Assembly (NCBI GenBank): GCA_902475545.1
Contig: CABRZP010000028.1
Location: 1 to 13,032, forward strand
Direction: 5' to 3'
Origin: an uncultured bacterium
GTDB lineage: Bacteria; Cyanobacteriota; Vampirovibrionia; Gastranaerophilales; Gastranaerophilaceae
Length of the DNA: 13,032 bases
The first letter of the stretch is position 1. Each line of letters begins with the position of its first letter. Below are positions 11,948 through 13,032 of this stretch, in pieces. A model generated the notes under the pieces. The model had not been told where the DNA came from. It searched no databases and was given only the letters and a program-made list of their open reading frames with translations. Made by a program: the position numbers and the translations under genes.

Positions 11948-12985
11948 ATGAGTTTAGTTCACTTATTAGAAGGCAAAAATCAAAAAACTTTATTTACAAC
12001 ACCTTCTCACGGGCAAAGATTTTGTATTTATGACCGATTGAAGGAACTTTATAAGTTAGATATATCCGAGACAGAATTTCATAATCCTGTTGACGCATTA
12101 AAACGTGCTCAATTATGGGCAAGATCTATTTATCATACTTATTCTACAACTTTTTTAACCAATGGTTCTACCAGTGGTATAATTGCAGCTGTTTTGTCAT
12201 GTACACAAGTTGGAGATAAGGTTCTTATTGCTTCTAATTCGCATCCATGTCATTTTAATGCTGTAAAACTTGCAGGTGCAAGAGCTTTAACTTATGATTT
12301 GGAAATTGATCCGGAATGGGGTGTTCCATTAGAAGTAAGACCGGAAGTTATAGAATATTACTTAAACAGATATAGTATACGAACAGTTATAATAACTTCG
12401 CCTTCTTATGAAGGTATTATTTCTGATATTGAAGAAATAAAATCAATTTGTGAACGTAATGGGGCATATTTGATTGTCGATGAGGCTCATGGAGCTCTCT
12501 ACCCGTTTTCGGACAGATTACCTTTATCAGCTGTTAATGTTGCTGACTTTACGGTGCAATCACTGCATAAAACTGCAGGTGGCTTAAACCCTACAGCGTT
12601 ACTTCATTGTAATTGTGAAATTGATGTACGCCCTGCATTAGATATGTTTATGACAACATCTCCTTCCTATCCTCTGCTTGCTTCTATTGAGTTAAATATT
12701 GAATATTTGAATTCTCGTGATGGTAGAAAAGAAATTGATAATTTAATTACAAGACTTGATAATATCAGAGAAAAGTGTCGAGGTGTTGAATTTTTTGGGG
12801 ATGATCCTACAAAGATGTTGATAAAAGTTCCTGGAATTTCAGGTTATGAATTATCAGAAATGCTGTACAACGATTTTGATATAGAAGATGAAAAAACAAA
12901 TGATAAATCAACCATGCTTTTATGTGGTATTGGAACTGACAATAAAAAATTAGATAAACTACAGCATGTATTATCTAAATTATAA
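11948..12985 (+). CDS. Orn/Lys/Arg decarboxylase-family PLP enzyme lacking the usual C-terminal domain
   Basis: The 345-residue protein is a fold-type I PLP enzyme of the Orn/Lys/Arg decarboxylase major-domain family, whose members make agmatine, cadaverine or putrescine. PTPSHG-type start residues (TTPSHGQ, 17-23), the phosphate loop TNGSTSG (71-77), D178-E-A-H181 under the pyridine ring, and the Schiff-base lysine K208 in QSLHKTAGG are visible. The motif after PLP is SNSHPCHF (96-103), where the family commonly has an H-K-S word. Family members are often near 480 residues. This one ends soon after the small-domain segment (LLCGIGTDN) and lacks the C-terminal domain. The substrate is uncertain, and an aminotransferase-like or other activity is possible. 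It follows the PilZ gene by 6 nt with only a weak TAGG ribosome site, suggesting translational coupling. Confidence 0.82.
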   Translation: MSLVHLLEGKNQKTLFTTPSHGQRFCIYDRLKELYKLDISETEFHNPVDALKRAQLWARSIYHTYSTTFLTNGSTSGIIAAVLSCTQVGDKVLIASNSHPCHFNAVKLAGARALTYDLEIDPEWGVPLEVRPEVIEYYLNRYSIRTVIITSPSYEGIISDIEEIKSICERNGAYLIVDEAHGALYPFSDRLPLSAVNVADFTVQSLHKTAGGLNPTALLHCNCEIDVRPALDMFMTTSPSYPLLASIELNIEYLNSRDGRKEIDNLITRLDNIREKCRGVEFFGDDPTKMLIKVPGISGYELSEMLYNDFDIEDEKTNDKSTMLLCGIGTDNKKLDKLQHVLSKL

Positions 12986-12996
12986 GAGAATTAATT

Positions 12997-13032
12997 ATGC
13001 TAAAACTCAATAATATTAAGAAATTCGGGGGG
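12997..13032 (+). CDS. Start of a further gene, cut by the window edge
   Basis: ATG at 12997 opens MLKLNNIKKFGG and runs off the end. It lies 11 nt after the decarboxylase stop with a weak AGAGA-like site. The words resemble the first strand of ABC-transporter ATPases, but 12 residues cannot establish this. Confidence 0.4.
   Translation, partial: MLKLNNIKKFGG

Noticed and set aside
1..13032. CRISPR array, insertion sequence, prophage or defence operon
   Set aside because: No regularly spaced repeats, transposase, integrase, nuclease or phage structural gene is seen in any frame with support.

Overview
The window is a 13-kb, AT-rich stretch of a bacterial chromosome with strong Shine-Dalgarno sites, short intergenic gaps and genes on both strands. 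The gene content fits a gut-type member of Vampirovibrionia/Melainabacteria (order Gastranaerophilales): a LytR-CpsA-Psr protein, a PilZ protein, a short Orn/Lys/Arg-type decarboxylase, and lineage-type hypothetical proteins with an I-x-F-(K)-G motif near the N-terminus. This placement is inferred from overall style and gene content; a low-GC Firmicute is the main alternative.

Left part (1-2856). An AT-rich region with phased A-tracts precedes a LytR-CpsA-Psr cell-wall ligase gene. tRNA-Arg(CCG) follows 28 nt after its stop codon. A CHAP-domain amidase/peptidase gene lies on the opposite strand and ends 2 nt from that tRNA. Its upstream region holds tandem Shine-Dalgarno copies, a small inverted repeat and a 71-bp foldback element. 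tRNA-Arg(CCT), with its own promoter, lies behind that. Two arginine tRNAs for G-ending codons therefore bracket the CHAP gene. tRNA-Arg(CCG) appears to have exchanged the near-universal G19-C56 tertiary pair for A19-U56.

Middle part (2857-9246). A small two-helix membrane protein, closed by a terminator, is followed by pnp (polynucleotide phosphorylase) with a long leader and a hairpin next to the ribosome site. A bidirectional terminator separates pnp from an 802-residue protein of unknown function on the minus strand. Divergent from that is a PfkB-family sugar/nucleoside kinase, whose -10 box lies inside a perfect inverted repeat.

Right part (9247-13032). An orphan membrane histidine kinase has an intact phospho-acceptor His but substituted N and G1 boxes. 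It converges on a small exported protein with no terminator between them. A divergent intergenic region carries a 12-bp palindrome and an orphan intrinsic terminator, most simply read as a candidate small RNA of about 85 nt or the end of a long antisense 3' UTR. A PilZ (c-di-GMP receptor type) gene and a C-terminally short Orn/Lys/Arg decarboxylase form an apparent operon, followed by the first 12 codons of another gene.

No CRISPR array, insertion sequence, prophage module or recognisable defence operon is visible. The most distinctive signals are the compensated tRNA tertiary pair, the foldback element, the degenerate histidine kinase, the orphan terminator/sRNA candidate and the I-x-F-G motif shared by otherwise unrelated proteins.
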